A program made the translations under genes and the position numbers. Below, piece after piece: positions 34,001 through 43,709 of a DNA stretch of 64,000 bases (positions are counted from its first letter, which is position 1; each line of letters opens with the position of its first letter). This DNA comes from Siderastrea siderea (taxonomy: Eukaryota > Cnidaria > Anthozoa > Scleractinia > Rhizangiidae): contig OZ034972.1 of NCBI GenBank assembly GCA_964030785.1, forward strand, positions 13,959,231 through 14,023,230, read 5' to 3'. The notes beneath the pieces were generated by a model. The model saw only the letters and a program-made list of their open reading frames with translations, had not been told where the DNA came from and did no database searches.

Positions 34001-34929
34001 CTGATTCACTTTGTGAATACTGATGAAGCTTTATTTAAAAGAAGTTCAAGGTGTAGCAATTCAGAATTAAAAAATTGTAATTTTCCCAATGTTGAATTAA
34101 ATTTTCTTCCAGTCACTGACTGTGTTGACAATTCTTGAAAATGTATTCACTGATGTGAATTTCAGAGGACAATACATACATGTAGGTCATGTAAATAAAC
34201 CCGAAAAACATAGTATTCATTATATGTCGTACAAACTGTACAAAGACTCTTGTGAACTTTGTGGAGATGTTATTTTAATCACAGCTGCACTGCGTCAGTA
34301 CAAGATGTAGTCTCCAGCTTAGTTTCTATAGTGCTGAGACTGTAGTGAATTAATACTCTAAATATATTCACAAGAAAAGGTTTTCAGGTTTCGATTTCAT
34401 AGTACAGGTATGAAGTTTAAAATTTTCATTAAATCAAAACAATGAATTTTGTGGCCTGGATGACAAAATTGTGAAGAATCCTTACAAATTTTGGAATAAA
34501 TACTTAATCAGTTTTAAGTGTGTTTGTTGTTTGATGTGCTTTAGATCTTAATATTAACTATTCTCAGCAATTCCGAGGAATTCCTAGGAATTCCTAGCTT
34601 CATTTCGCAAGGGGACCTCTGTGCAGGACTAGTACTAGTGTCACTATCTTAGCTAGGCTACAGGTACATTGGATTGGAAGACATGTACAAGTATAGTTTA
34701 CATCTAGATGTGATCCATGCAGATTTTGTTAGTCACCCATATTTCAATTGATAAAAGGTCTATCTAGATCTATAGCTAGCAAGACATTGTTTTACTGTTA
34801 GCCTGCCTTTCATTTTGGGTATACACTGATTTAAAAAAGAAAACGTGTTTTTATATGCATACCCAAGAGCTCTTAAGTTCAATTAATGTCACCTAATTAA
34901 GCTACGTGCAGCTAGTATAATGCATTCCT
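34001..34929. other. AT-rich part of element D without recognised genes
   Basis: Nothing coding is recognised. A short EcoRI-like palindromic cluster (GGAATTCCTAGGAATTCC) lies near 34575. Confidence 0.4.
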
Positions 34930-35332
34930 TTCCACTTGAGTTTTCACATACTTTTTCACATGGATTTCACCTGTATGGCGAGCTTAATGCTTTCCCTAGC
35001 CTTCCACTTTGGTTTTCACGTCATTTTTCACAAGGTATTTCACATACTAATAATTTTCACATCAATTTTCACAGGAAGGGCTACCTATCCTGTTACTGAC
35101 GTTTCACATCTTTTTCACATGGTATTTCACACCTAATCCTGTGAAATACCAAGTGAAAACGCGGAGCCCGTTTCACAGGTATTTCACATGGTTCTTTCAC
35201 ATGGTATTTCACATTTCTGTGAAATGAGGTGTGAAAAACCATGTGAAAACCCTGTGAACTCCCTGTGAAAACGTAAGTAAAATTCACATGGTTTTCACAT
35301 GTACTTCACATGTTTTTCACAGGGTTGCTCCC
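34930..35332 (-). repeat. Right TTTCACA array of element D
   Basis: About 20 copies of TTTCACA (reverse of TGTGAAA), with a short block in the opposite orientation at about 35135-35275, which gives the array internal hairpins. The last 50 bases are the inverted counterpart of the left end. Confidence 0.85.
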
Positions 35333-35510
35333 AGTATAGGCTCGATTACCAGCCGCTGTTCGGGAAAATGAGCCCGCACTCATCCAACCGAAATAGCGGC
35401 TGGACGCGTCTGATTTCTATTGTTGGTTTCAGCCAATCAGGTTGCCGCCTGCAGATTTTCGTCTGGCAACATTATCGCAAAAATTATCATATGTCATCAG
35501 AGTGGAAAAG

Positions 35511-35862
35511 ATGAATGCGGCTTTTGAGCGAGTTTTGGAGACGTTTCAAATCGAGAATTTAAAAGATTTACGACGAGAGGCACTTGAAAAGCTAGTTAGC
35601 GGCTTAGATGTGTTCGTTATTCAACCAACAGGATCGGGAAAGTCATTGAATTTTTCCGTCAGCCCCGATTGTGTTCGACACAGTAAGACCGTTCTCAAAT
35701 GCGAAATCAATCGCCCTTGTGATTTCTCCTCTGGCTTCTCTTATGCAAGACCGAGTGCGGTACCTGAAGTCTGTTGGAATCAGCGCTGAGTTTATCGGCC
35801 TTTCCTCTTACTTGATCTGTCGCGTGGCGAAGAGATTTCGACGGCGCGGCAACACTCGGTGA
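35511..35862 (+). pseudogene. RecQ-like DNA helicase N-terminal fragment
   Basis: ATG at 35511 gives LETFQIENLKDLRREALEKL, then the Walker A motif QPTGSGKS. One base is gained or lost in the T-run near 35650. After that the frame continues as IALVISPLASLMQDRVRYL, the RecQ motif Ia region (PL-x-SLM-x-DQV). The sequence leaves the family shortly after AEFIG, at about 35805, so the DEAH box and the whole second RecA-like lobe are missing. RecQ-type helicases are a common passenger in anthozoan transposons. This copy cannot work. Confidence 0.75.
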
Positions 35863-36061
35863 AATTCTAGAGTCCGTAGAAACACAATGTTTCGGGCGAT
35901 TATTTGTTGTAAACTTTTCCTTCAATAAATGTTGAAGAGTTTTTGCATCTTCTCGGATCTTCTCAAGGCGCTTTGGATCTCGATAACAGCGTCCGTTACG
36001 GATGTAACTGTCCACGTTTACACTCGACAAATTCTGTGTCGCAAATCAGACACTTTTCCAT
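35805..36061 (-). pseudogene. 5' fragment of an opposite-strand Cys-containing protein
   Basis: A leftward start at 36061 reads MEKCLICDTEF in one frame. After a frame change it reads SYIRNGRCYRDPKRLEKIRE and TLQHLLKEKF, becoming antisense to the helicase piece beyond about 35830. The CxxC and charged helix suggest the beginning of a real gene from the parent of element H. The family is not recognised. Confidence 0.3.
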
Positions 36062-36454
36062 TTAATTTAGTTCCCTTTCGAAAGTCAGTTTGTTAGCAGC
36101 AAATAAAGACGCATCCACTATTAGAGTTAAATTTTTCGGAGTATTATCGCTTGCACTTTAAGCCATCCATTCGAACATCGAAGAAATTTATAGCAATTTC
36201 GCAATGTACAGAAATGTACCGAAGAAACTATAAATTCGAAATTTTTTGGGTAGGCACGGGCGCGTAATGCATGCCAAATAAACAAGAAATTTGGCGTCCG
36301 ATTTCACTTCCAGTGACATCGAGACGCATAAATTAATTTTTTCGAATTACGTCACAGACAAGGTCAACGGGTCACGCGTCCAGCCGTCTCTTTCGGGGAG
36401 GAACAAAGACCGGACTCGAGAGAGCGGCGGAAATCGAGCCTACTCCCAGTAGTG

Positions 36455-36798
36455 ATTCTCGATTGATATTTGAACGTATCTTTCATTCCCTTCGAGAACA
36501 AGCTACTATCATTACCTCAAATTGACCTTGTAACTACATTTAATTAATATAAGAAACTGTCGATCGCCGCTACGTAAAAACGTTTTTAGTCAAAAGAAGC
36601 AAAATAATCTGACCTGATTACATGTAAGCTTGTGAGATCGCTCGATCGACAACTGTACACAAAATAATAGGAAAGTTATGGTAACTAACGGCAAAAAGAC
36701 TTACCAAGTTTTCAAGCCGTTATCAGCTTCGATAAATACCACTGGTGTCAAAGCTCGTGACAAGTTGGAAGCGATGTCAAGATAAAAGTACACGGCGT
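36455..36798. other. Stretch between element D and the zinc-finger gene
   Basis: No gene is seen. If element D is inserted in element C, this is the other half of the divergent intergenic region of C. Confidence 0.35.
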
Positions 36799-36998
36799 AA
36801 GTGGACGAGCGAATGCTTGCACGCAGGTATGCACGTGCATTCAAACATTCCGCCAAGCAAACCCGAACATTCATGGTTGGTCAAGAAAACAGACCATTGT
36901 TTTCACATCCAATAGTAAGACAAAGCAACTTTCTGGACAATAGTGTCGGCAGCGAGTCCCTCCGGGAACTTAGTAAGCCGAAGAGAAAACCCTTCAAA

Positions 36999-38313
36999 AT
37001 GGCCACGAAAAAAACATGCTCTAGTTGTGGGGAAAACTTTGGAAAGACTGCGTATTACGATCATCTACCGTGCCAAAAATATTCCCAATCAGGTAAGCAG
37101 CATTCCTACCATATATAGCTTCTGTACTGAGTTACAGAACCCTTTCTGTATATATAAGCTTCTATGTATTTGAGCATGCTAAGTCGAATGGCATGCTTTA
37201 GGCGCATTTGTTCCGGCTGGTTTGTTTGTTTTTATGAAAAGCGGCTAGGAGCCCCTTGCAATTTGGTGGCCACGAAATAAAATCATTTTCTTCACCATCG
37301 GTATACTGTCTACTGTATAATGATTTCCACATATACAGTTATTTTGTATTATTGAAGGCTTGTAGCTTGTTACCACATCCTGCGCTTCACCACAGGCAGC
37401 CCAATAATAATAAAGACAGTAAAGGCACAAAACCTTTAGCTTGTGTAATATTTTCGATTTTTCTATCGCTTCTCGATCCTTTACAAATCATATTGTTACG
37501 ACCTTTGCAACAGCCACAATTAGTACCATACCAACAGTACCATAACATTTCCATGTAAAGATGCAGCAAAATCAACCCGTGGTAACCCGTAACTCAAGCA
37601 GGACAGATGAAGGGGCAGTGAAGCGAAGATAAATACATTTTATTTCGGGATTTTCAAAGCACTCAGACAGGATTTTTCCGAGGTAGAATTGCAGTCTTGA
37701 ATGGCAACTCGACTGCAGCTCGACCCCAAATTTCATAGTTGAGACCCTCTGGGCTGCCTATGATTTTACTTAAGGACACAGACTTGTCTTTTGAGACCCC
37801 CCCCCTCCCCCTCTCCCTCAGAATTTCCAATGACCTTCCTTTGAGTGGGTATGGATGTTTTCTGGAACCACAAATTAGGCAATGTTTTTACATGACATGA
37901 ACATGTACATGCTTAGAAGCAACTAACAACAGAGATACATGTAGTGAGTGAATGTATAATAATAACACATGTCCTTTGACAATTTAGGTGATGCTGGAGA
38001 CTATGTTTCTTGTGAGCACTGTAATACACGTGTTGCTAAGAAGGCACTTGATGAGCACCGGAGGCTGGGCCTACCTAAACCTTTTGTTGCTGGGGATTGT
38101 GGTGCTCCTGGTGAAAATGTTCCTGATGTCGGGGATGGTAGAGAATTGGATTTGACGAGAGAAGCTCTTGTGAATGACATTGACGAGGATGATAAAGCAA
38201 GTGATCAGGATGAGCTAGCTTCCTTGTTGGATGATGAGGATCAACTTTTCTTCAGTGACTGTGAATATCCAGATTGTGATCCTGCTTGTACTAGTGGTCG
38301 TGCTACTGCTGAA
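36999..38313 (+). CDS. Two-exon 5' part of a Cys/His, acidic transposon-type protein
   Basis: Exon 1 begins at ATG 36999 (the frame is open back to 36801) and ends at 37092 before GTAAGC. Exon 2 runs from 37988 to 38313 between TTTAG and GTAAGT. The phase (1) matches. The protein has CSSCGENFGKTAYYDHLPC, then VSCEHCNTRVAKKALDEHRR, two short CxxC...H modules. They are followed by a strongly acidic tail (DIDEDDKASDQDELASLLDD). I associate this layout with the N-terminus of tnp2-type transposase genes in anthozoans (memory, not searched). Exon 2 ends in phase 0 and must continue, but no tnp2 core follows before 40748. It may be the rightward gene of element C. Confidence 0.55.
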
Positions 38314-40747
38314 GTAAGTTTACCACCATTTTCACTACTACGCGACTTTTCAAAACACTTCTGAGCACTTTGCAATACGCTTCCGTCAATCATACCTTAT
38401 ATGGGAAGTGTGTGATGTTACCGCAATTGAATTGAGCTTGAAGGAATAACGATGGCGCCAAATTATCCCGTAAATTTGCACTGGCGAGTCATGTATTGAC
38501 TAGTAAGAGGCTTTAGAGTCGTTGATGTTGCAAGAATACTTCACGTTTGGCAGATATTTGTAAAGAAATTTCGACATTTCTTCAGAATTAAATACCCGGT
38601 TGGTGGATTATCCTATGCGGCGGATGGTAAGCTTGCGTTTAAACTCGTGAATAAGCTCAACCGAAGTGTGAAGTAATAATTCTAGCTTTTCTGACATGAA
38701 AATAGCACACGACATGTTATTCACCACGAGTATAACCTGGAAAATATCCCGAAGTGTACGAGGACGAAATTCAGGAGTGGATAGAGTATGCAACGGGAAA
38801 ACGAATCATGATCAGCGTGCGATCAACCGATTCGTGAAGAAAATGCGTTTGACAAGAAACGTACGTATGACTTGTTGGATTGTTTTTGCAAGAAACACTG
38901 CTAATTCTAGTCACCTATCACCCGAGGAATGGCATGAAAAACAAAGCACAAGCGCTTTATAACGTTTATTGTTCTACGTGAATGTTTAATAACGCTGTGA
39001 CATGATAGCAAGAAAAATCCGAAAAATCGTTATTTATAAAAGCGGGAACGGGGAAATATTAAGGAACTGAAATATTTAAGCGCAGTTTCATGTTTACTTC
39101 TTCGTTATAGCTCACTGTGATTACCAAAGAACGTGATAAGCGAAACTGGGCGATGTATCGTCGTAGGTCATCGCTAAATTTCACCGAGAACAGTTGCTAT
39201 TTATAGATGAATCAGAACTTCTCAGACTCATCTATAAATAGCAACTGTTCTCGGTGAAATTCAGCGATCCTCGTCCTGTTTCCCTCATCACGTTCTTTGA
39301 CAATCGTCTTGAGTTATAACGAAGAAACTTGAAGGTACTTAAGAGCGGCTTGCTGTAACGATCACCAATACCTATGCAAGATAGAAAAATTCGATTCTCT
39401 CAAACTTTGCCACAATAAAGGGTTTTGGTAACTTGTTCCAAAACCGCAACTTAGAGGTTGTTTGGATTTTTATTTTTTCGTCGAGACGGTTTTTTGTATT
39501 TGCCCACCAGAGGCACCCAAAATCGACCCTGAAATCTTACGGTTATTGCATGCTGGCAAGCCAAAATAGTATCCGTAGCACGAAAAGCTAACCCATAGTA
39601 TTAATATATCATCTTTCAACAGTTATTTAGCGCTGTCAGATTTGAAGGTAATTGAACCTGCATTTTTTATCGAATTTTCAAAATTATAACCTGCGGTGAT
39701 GTTGTGTCACGTCAAGATTTAGGTCAAATTCGTGGGCCAAAAAGTCCATCTGGTACATGGATTTACCTACGAAAACTATTATTCAGCGAAAAAGTATCAC
39801 TCCATGTTAGCTTTTATCGTAAAACTACCTTGGGTAAATGAAACGAAAAGTTTCGAGAGCGTCTTGCAAACAAGGCACTTGAGCTTATTGATTGACATCT
39901 TGACCTTTCGTGCTGCGAGTGTTACGACAAACATTAATCCAGAAAAGTTCGACTGTGGGTTTTAACTTCCGTAAAATAGTCTTTTGAATACCTCAAAAAT
40001 CTGAGGAATATCATATTTGATATTTATAACTCAAAATCAAGCTCCATACGGGTATTTTTTGGCAGGGATTTTGTTTTGAATACAACATGTCAATTAGGCC
40101 AGTTAGCAAGTTTTGTCAACGCGCGCGTGTAAATATCAGTTTATAAATCGGCATCGACCAAAAACTACAGAAAACCTATTGGAATAGTCAGTCAACTAAT
40201 TATGTGGAACTATTTCTTACCTCTATCCAGCCTATCTTGATAAGCGATGGCAATATTGCTGCTAGCGTGATTCGAAAATGTTCTCAAGTTACATATTAAC
40301 CGACAGACACGCGTGCTTCTTCAGACACCGACAGGCGTGCTTCTTCAGTTTTTTTTGACTGTTTAAAAGTTTGTCTGTTTTATTTTGCTGCCTTAGATTG
40401 TTTACTTTTTGTTTGTTTTATTGTTGCTATTTTCGTTTACTCCCCCCCCCCTGTCTTTTTTTAATTACTGATCCATGGTACGTTTTTCCCTACCATGCAT
40501 GGTATCGCTATGAAATGTACATTCCCTCAAGATTTCGCAATCCCGTTCACGTGCGTCTGTTAGCTACATAACTTCGCTGTCTTTCTGTTGCATATACGTT
40601 ATTGACTCGCGGAACGTGTTGCAACTTCTGTCTTTTGTCTAAATTAACCTAAATTTGAACTCGCTTACGGTTAAACATACTGCGTAGCAGAAGAAACGTA
40701 TTTTGTATTAGGTATAATTTTTGAAGTCCAGCCATATAACTTGTTAC
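38314..40747. other. Mostly noncoding, with one foldback
   Basis: I find no exon with motif support. A foldback lies at 39091-39335. Poly-pyrimidine runs occur near 40441. Confidence 0.4.
39091..39335. repeat. Foldback repeat with arms of about 115 bases
   Basis: The inner arms (about 39168-39208 and 39227-39268) are almost perfect and share TTTCACCGAGAACAGTTGC and TATTTATAGATGA around an 18-base loop. The outer arms are looser but share TTCTTCGTTATA and AAAGAACGTGAT. It is probably a MITE of foldback type. Confidence 0.75.
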
Positions 40748-40943
40748 ATGGCTTCTTGTCTGTCTTGTGGCTTTGCCGAACTTGTTGGAGGTGTGTGTGG
40801 ATCTGGTGTGAGCAATCCTGCAAATATCCAATGCGTGGTTCTTGCGAACTGTAAGAAAGACATCCAAGGCCACCTAAAAACCTACCGTGTGTATGGAGAC
40901 TACATATTAGACTGTGAAGCCAAACTCATACTCGCTCCAGCAG
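40748..40943 (+). CDS. Exon 1 of an unnamed anthozoan transposon-type gene
   Basis: ATG at 40748. The exon ends before GTAAGC in phase 1. It encodes MASCLSCGFAELVGG, then NIQCVVLANCKKDIQG and YGDYILDCEAKLILAPA. Five or more Cys suggest a small zinc-binding module. It is the first of four exons that continue at 42027, 62362 and 62785, with matching phases throughout. The product is not named. I link it to a repetitive anthozoan protein family on the basis of the last exon. Confidence 0.55.
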
Positions 40944-41258
40944 GTAAGCGAATGCATGTTTGTATTTATTTGGCCAAATGCTTTGTGTTTTCGCAGGATA
41001 TGACCTTGCGTAAGGTCATATAAGGTCGCAATGGCCTGTACTTGCCACTACTAAGAATTTTTTGCTGACACGGTAGGGCCGTAAAGGTGCGCTAAAAGAA
41101 TAATCTTACTTTTGCGCATGGCATCTTTTTTTAAAAATGTCTTCCCCAGCCAGGAGGGTGATAGAAAATGCTTTCCTGTTTTTCACAGATTCGATTTTTT
41201 TTTCGAATCCAAAACTTTTTGGATTGAGTGTTATTTCCAAACGCCAGTGATACCATTA

Positions 41259-41983
41259 TACCTGCCAAGTGTCACGCATTATACTGATAGTCACGCATCA
41301 CGCATGTGGCAAAGCTGTCGCAGTCACAAGTGGTGAGCAAAGTCTTCATTAACGCTATTTTCCAACTGTTCCCCGCCTTTCAACTGCATTTCATGGCTGT
41401 GGACGACTGTATTTTATGCCTTTCTCTCACGTCCAAAGAAGTTCAGAACTCAAAACTTGGGGGGAAAAACAGGCCAAACCTACAAAAAAATATACGGAAC
41501 GACTGATCCTTACGGCAGTTAAAGAAACGAAGACACAGAAGACGAAATACGTAAAGCAAAAAAATGTATGAAACAAAAAAATTGCCCGATATTTCGGTTT
41601 GCAAAACAAACCTTCTTTAGGGGCTACAAAAGTAGAACTTTTGTAGCCCCTGAAGAAGGTTTGTTTTGCAAACCGAAATATCGGGCAATTTTTTTGTTTC
41701 ATACATTTTTTTGCTTTACGTATTTCGTCTTCTGTGTCTTCGTTTCTTTAACTGCCGTAAGGATCAGTCGTTCCGTATATTTTTTTACTTCAAATGTTTT
41801 ACTGATCCAGGTCTACTTAAGATCCGGCAACTCTCAACGCCTTGTCGCTGTGGTCTTTCCAGTTTATAAACTTTGTATGATTCACAAACCTACAAAGCTG
41901 GGGGGAGGGATGGGGGTTGGGTACAAACGTACAACTAAGGATGAAATTGTCACGCAATCTATACCTTAAAAAGTTGGCAGGTA
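41259..41983. mobile_element. TA-flanked element with TACCTGCCAA ends
   Basis: The inverted ends TACCTGCCAA are flanked by TA (41257-41258 and 41984-41985), as in Tc1/mariner elements. The 725 bp hold a 303-bp palindrome and no transposase. It lies in intron 1 of the four-exon gene. Confidence 0.55.
41484..41786. repeat. 303-bp nearly perfect palindrome
   Basis: The arms are mirror images about position 41635, with only a few mismatches (for example in CTTCTTTAGGGGC). The outer ends are AAAAAAATATACGGAAC. Half of this sequence also occurs in each arm of the large palindrome J (45424-45567 and 46905-47050). Confidence 0.85.
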
Positions 41984-42026
41984 TAATACTTTTGGTAATT
42001 TTAGTCTTCGTTATCCTTTCCCGCAG

Positions 42027-42246
42027 GGGTGTTCGATTTCGACGACGCTTATCTTCAGCGGACCATTTGCCCAAGAACATCGTGACTTATTTGGCATCAG
42101 ATGGCGATCCAATAAAACGAACTGTACCGCTCCGAGTTCATGGTGTCCGCATCCAGCTAAGGTGGTCAAGGGAAAACGTGGCATAACCCTATCCCAGTCC
42201 AGGCAGCTTTTCCAGTCCGCTGGTTTTTTAATTCCCGTGGCGTCAC
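42027..42246 (+). pseudogene. Exon 2 of the four-exon gene, frame-broken
   Basis: A CCTTTCCCGCAG acceptor precedes it and a GTAAGT donor follows. In phase with exon 1 it reads GVFDFDDAYLQRTIC. One extra base then shifts it to EHRDLFGIRWRSNKTNC, another shift gives VPLRVHGVRI, and a third returns to KGKRGITLSQSRQLFQSAGF and IPVAS. At least three small indels therefore break the frame, while the end phase (1) still fits exon 3. The conserved His/Cys spacing suggests a zinc-binding domain completed by exon 3. Confidence 0.6.
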
Positions 42247-42384
42247 GTAAGTGTATAATTATAATAGAAATAATTTCATTTTCTTATCGAAAAGAAAAGC
42301 ACAATTTATATATTGGTAAAGGAGCGCATGAATGTTATACGTTGGCACATGCGTATATTTCACAGGACGAAATGGCACATTTAA

Positions 42385-42900
42385 TGTCACTTTAAGGTTT
42401 CTTAAAGATAGAGTAAAGAACGGTTTTCTGTTTCTTTAAGTGTAACTTAAACACATTAAATGTTTATTTCCTTCATCTTTAAGACATTCACTTAAAACAC
42501 TTAATGAACCATTTACATGCCATTTAAGCAGTGTTCTTAAAGGGTCAGTATAGAGTTTTTTAAGATCCTTTAAGTGACATCTTAAAGGACAGGATATAAT
42601 CCTTTAAGAGGAAATGTTTCCTTAAATGATAAGTAAATGGTAAGGAAAGTATCCTTTTCGCATATATAATTGAAATTATAAAGGGCCAGTAAAGAGTGTT
42701 TTAAGACCCTTTAAGTGACAACTTTAAGGACAGGATAGAATTCTTTAAGAGGCTATGTCACCTTAAATGTTAACTAAATGTTAAGGAAAGCATTCTTTAA
42801 GTATCTTTAATTTCAAATTAAAGACAGGAAATGAAATTATATGAACAGGAAATTCCGTTTAATCGCCTTTAAGTGACAAATTAAAGGGACAGAATACATT
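42385..42900. repeat. Left CTTTAAG/CTTAAAG array of element G
   Basis: Around 30 words such as CTTTAAG, CTTAAAG, TTTAAGTGAC and TTAAATG occur in both orientations. A repeated longer unit begins AGGGCCAGTA/AGGGTCAGTA (about 42541 and 42681). The counterpart is at 61750-62165. Confidence 0.75.
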
Positions 42901-43191
42901 ATTCTAGCATCAGTTTCTTGTTCTTGTTTTGCAATTACTGCCAATTTTATATTAACTACACATTCGATGTAAATGAATTATCACCCCCACGTATGAGAGA
43001 AAAACAAATACATAAACAACTTTCCACTTACAAACATAAACTTTTTATTGTTTCCTTTCAAGCTACTTAATGTTTTACAAAGGAACGTAACACACTGTAA
43101 AGTGGTATAAATTCTCTACAAGTAACATTAAAATCAGAGTTCTGTAAAATATATATCATTTTAACAATCAACAGTTACTTTTTCTCTATAA

Positions 43192-43365
43192 GATAAAAAT
43201 TGTAATTTGAAATGGACTTTAACAAATATTCAAGATTCATAATTTCCTTAGATAAAAATTGTAATTCGAAATGGAATTTAATAAATATTCAAGATTCAAA
43301 TTTCCTTAGATAAAAATTGAAATTCAAAATGGACTTTCAAAATATTCCAGATTCAAAATTTCCTT
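43192..43365 (+). repeat. Three tandem units of about 60 bp
   Basis: GATAAAAATTGTAATTTGAA, then ATGGACTTTAACAAATATTC, then AAGATTCA is repeated three times with small changes. AT-rich and noncoding. Confidence 0.75.
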
Positions 43366-43557
43366 TTAATTTATTTTTTATGTATATAAATCTGTAAACA
43401 ATTTCTAATTCAGTGAAGAGGTAATGAAAAGCTTTCTTAATACTTAGTAATAATCAAATACTGCAAATTTAACATTAAAATTTGAAAGTTATGCAATTGT
43501 TGACTGAGTGGGAGGACTAGATGGGACGACATTTGGCTCAAGGTCATGGCATATAAG

Positions 43558-43709
43558 TGCCAAATGGCACATGGCAAACAAATGCCCCAGTGCATCTGCT
43601 GTGGTACAGGTAAACAGGTCACCCAAGTAAACAACAGATAGATTAGAAACAAAACAATACACACAACCTTCGAAGCTGCTTGCTTACACTCAAAACAAAC
43701 AATCATTAA
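43558..43709 (+). repeat. Single 152-bp satellite unit left of palindrome J
   Basis: This copy matches the main satellite at 48762 onward (GCCCCAGTGCATCTGCTG, GATAGATTAGAAACAAAAC). It ends at ATCATTAA, exactly where J begins. It is the outermost, most diverged unit of the array that J split. Confidence 0.8.

Larger units (their letters stand above)
35337..36442. mobile_element. Element H: 1.1-kb element with 9-bp duplication and helicase debris
   Basis: The ends are TAGGCTCGATTACC and TAGGCTCGATTTCC (inverted), with further inverted matches such as CGGCTGGACGCGT. The flanks are an exact CTCCCAGTA (35328-35336 and 36443-36451). A 9-bp duplication suggests a Mutator-like transposase, but no transposase is present. 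The left half holds the 5' part of a RecQ-like gene. The right half holds the 5' part of a second, opposite gene. This is what an internal deletion of a larger coding element would leave. Confidence 0.7.
25876..36454. mobile_element. Element D: CAC-ended transposon with TGTGAAA arrays, carrying many nested elements
   Basis: The left end CATACAAAGGGAGCAACC and the right end, read inward, CACTACTGGGAGCAACC are followed on both sides by nearly the same 45 bases (CCTGTGAAAA, CATGTGAAG, CATGTGAAAACC). The right end only becomes contiguous when element H and one copy of its 9-bp duplication are disregarded. Without the nested Merlin, E and H elements, D is only about 3 kb and codes for nothing recognisable. 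It is therefore probably a non-autonomous CACTA-type element. No target duplication is evident. Confidence 0.65.

Noticed and set aside
41568..41969. Frames with EEGLFCKPKYRAIF as a conserved protein
   Set aside because: They come from the 303-bp palindrome, appear on both strands, and have no wider similarity that I can see.
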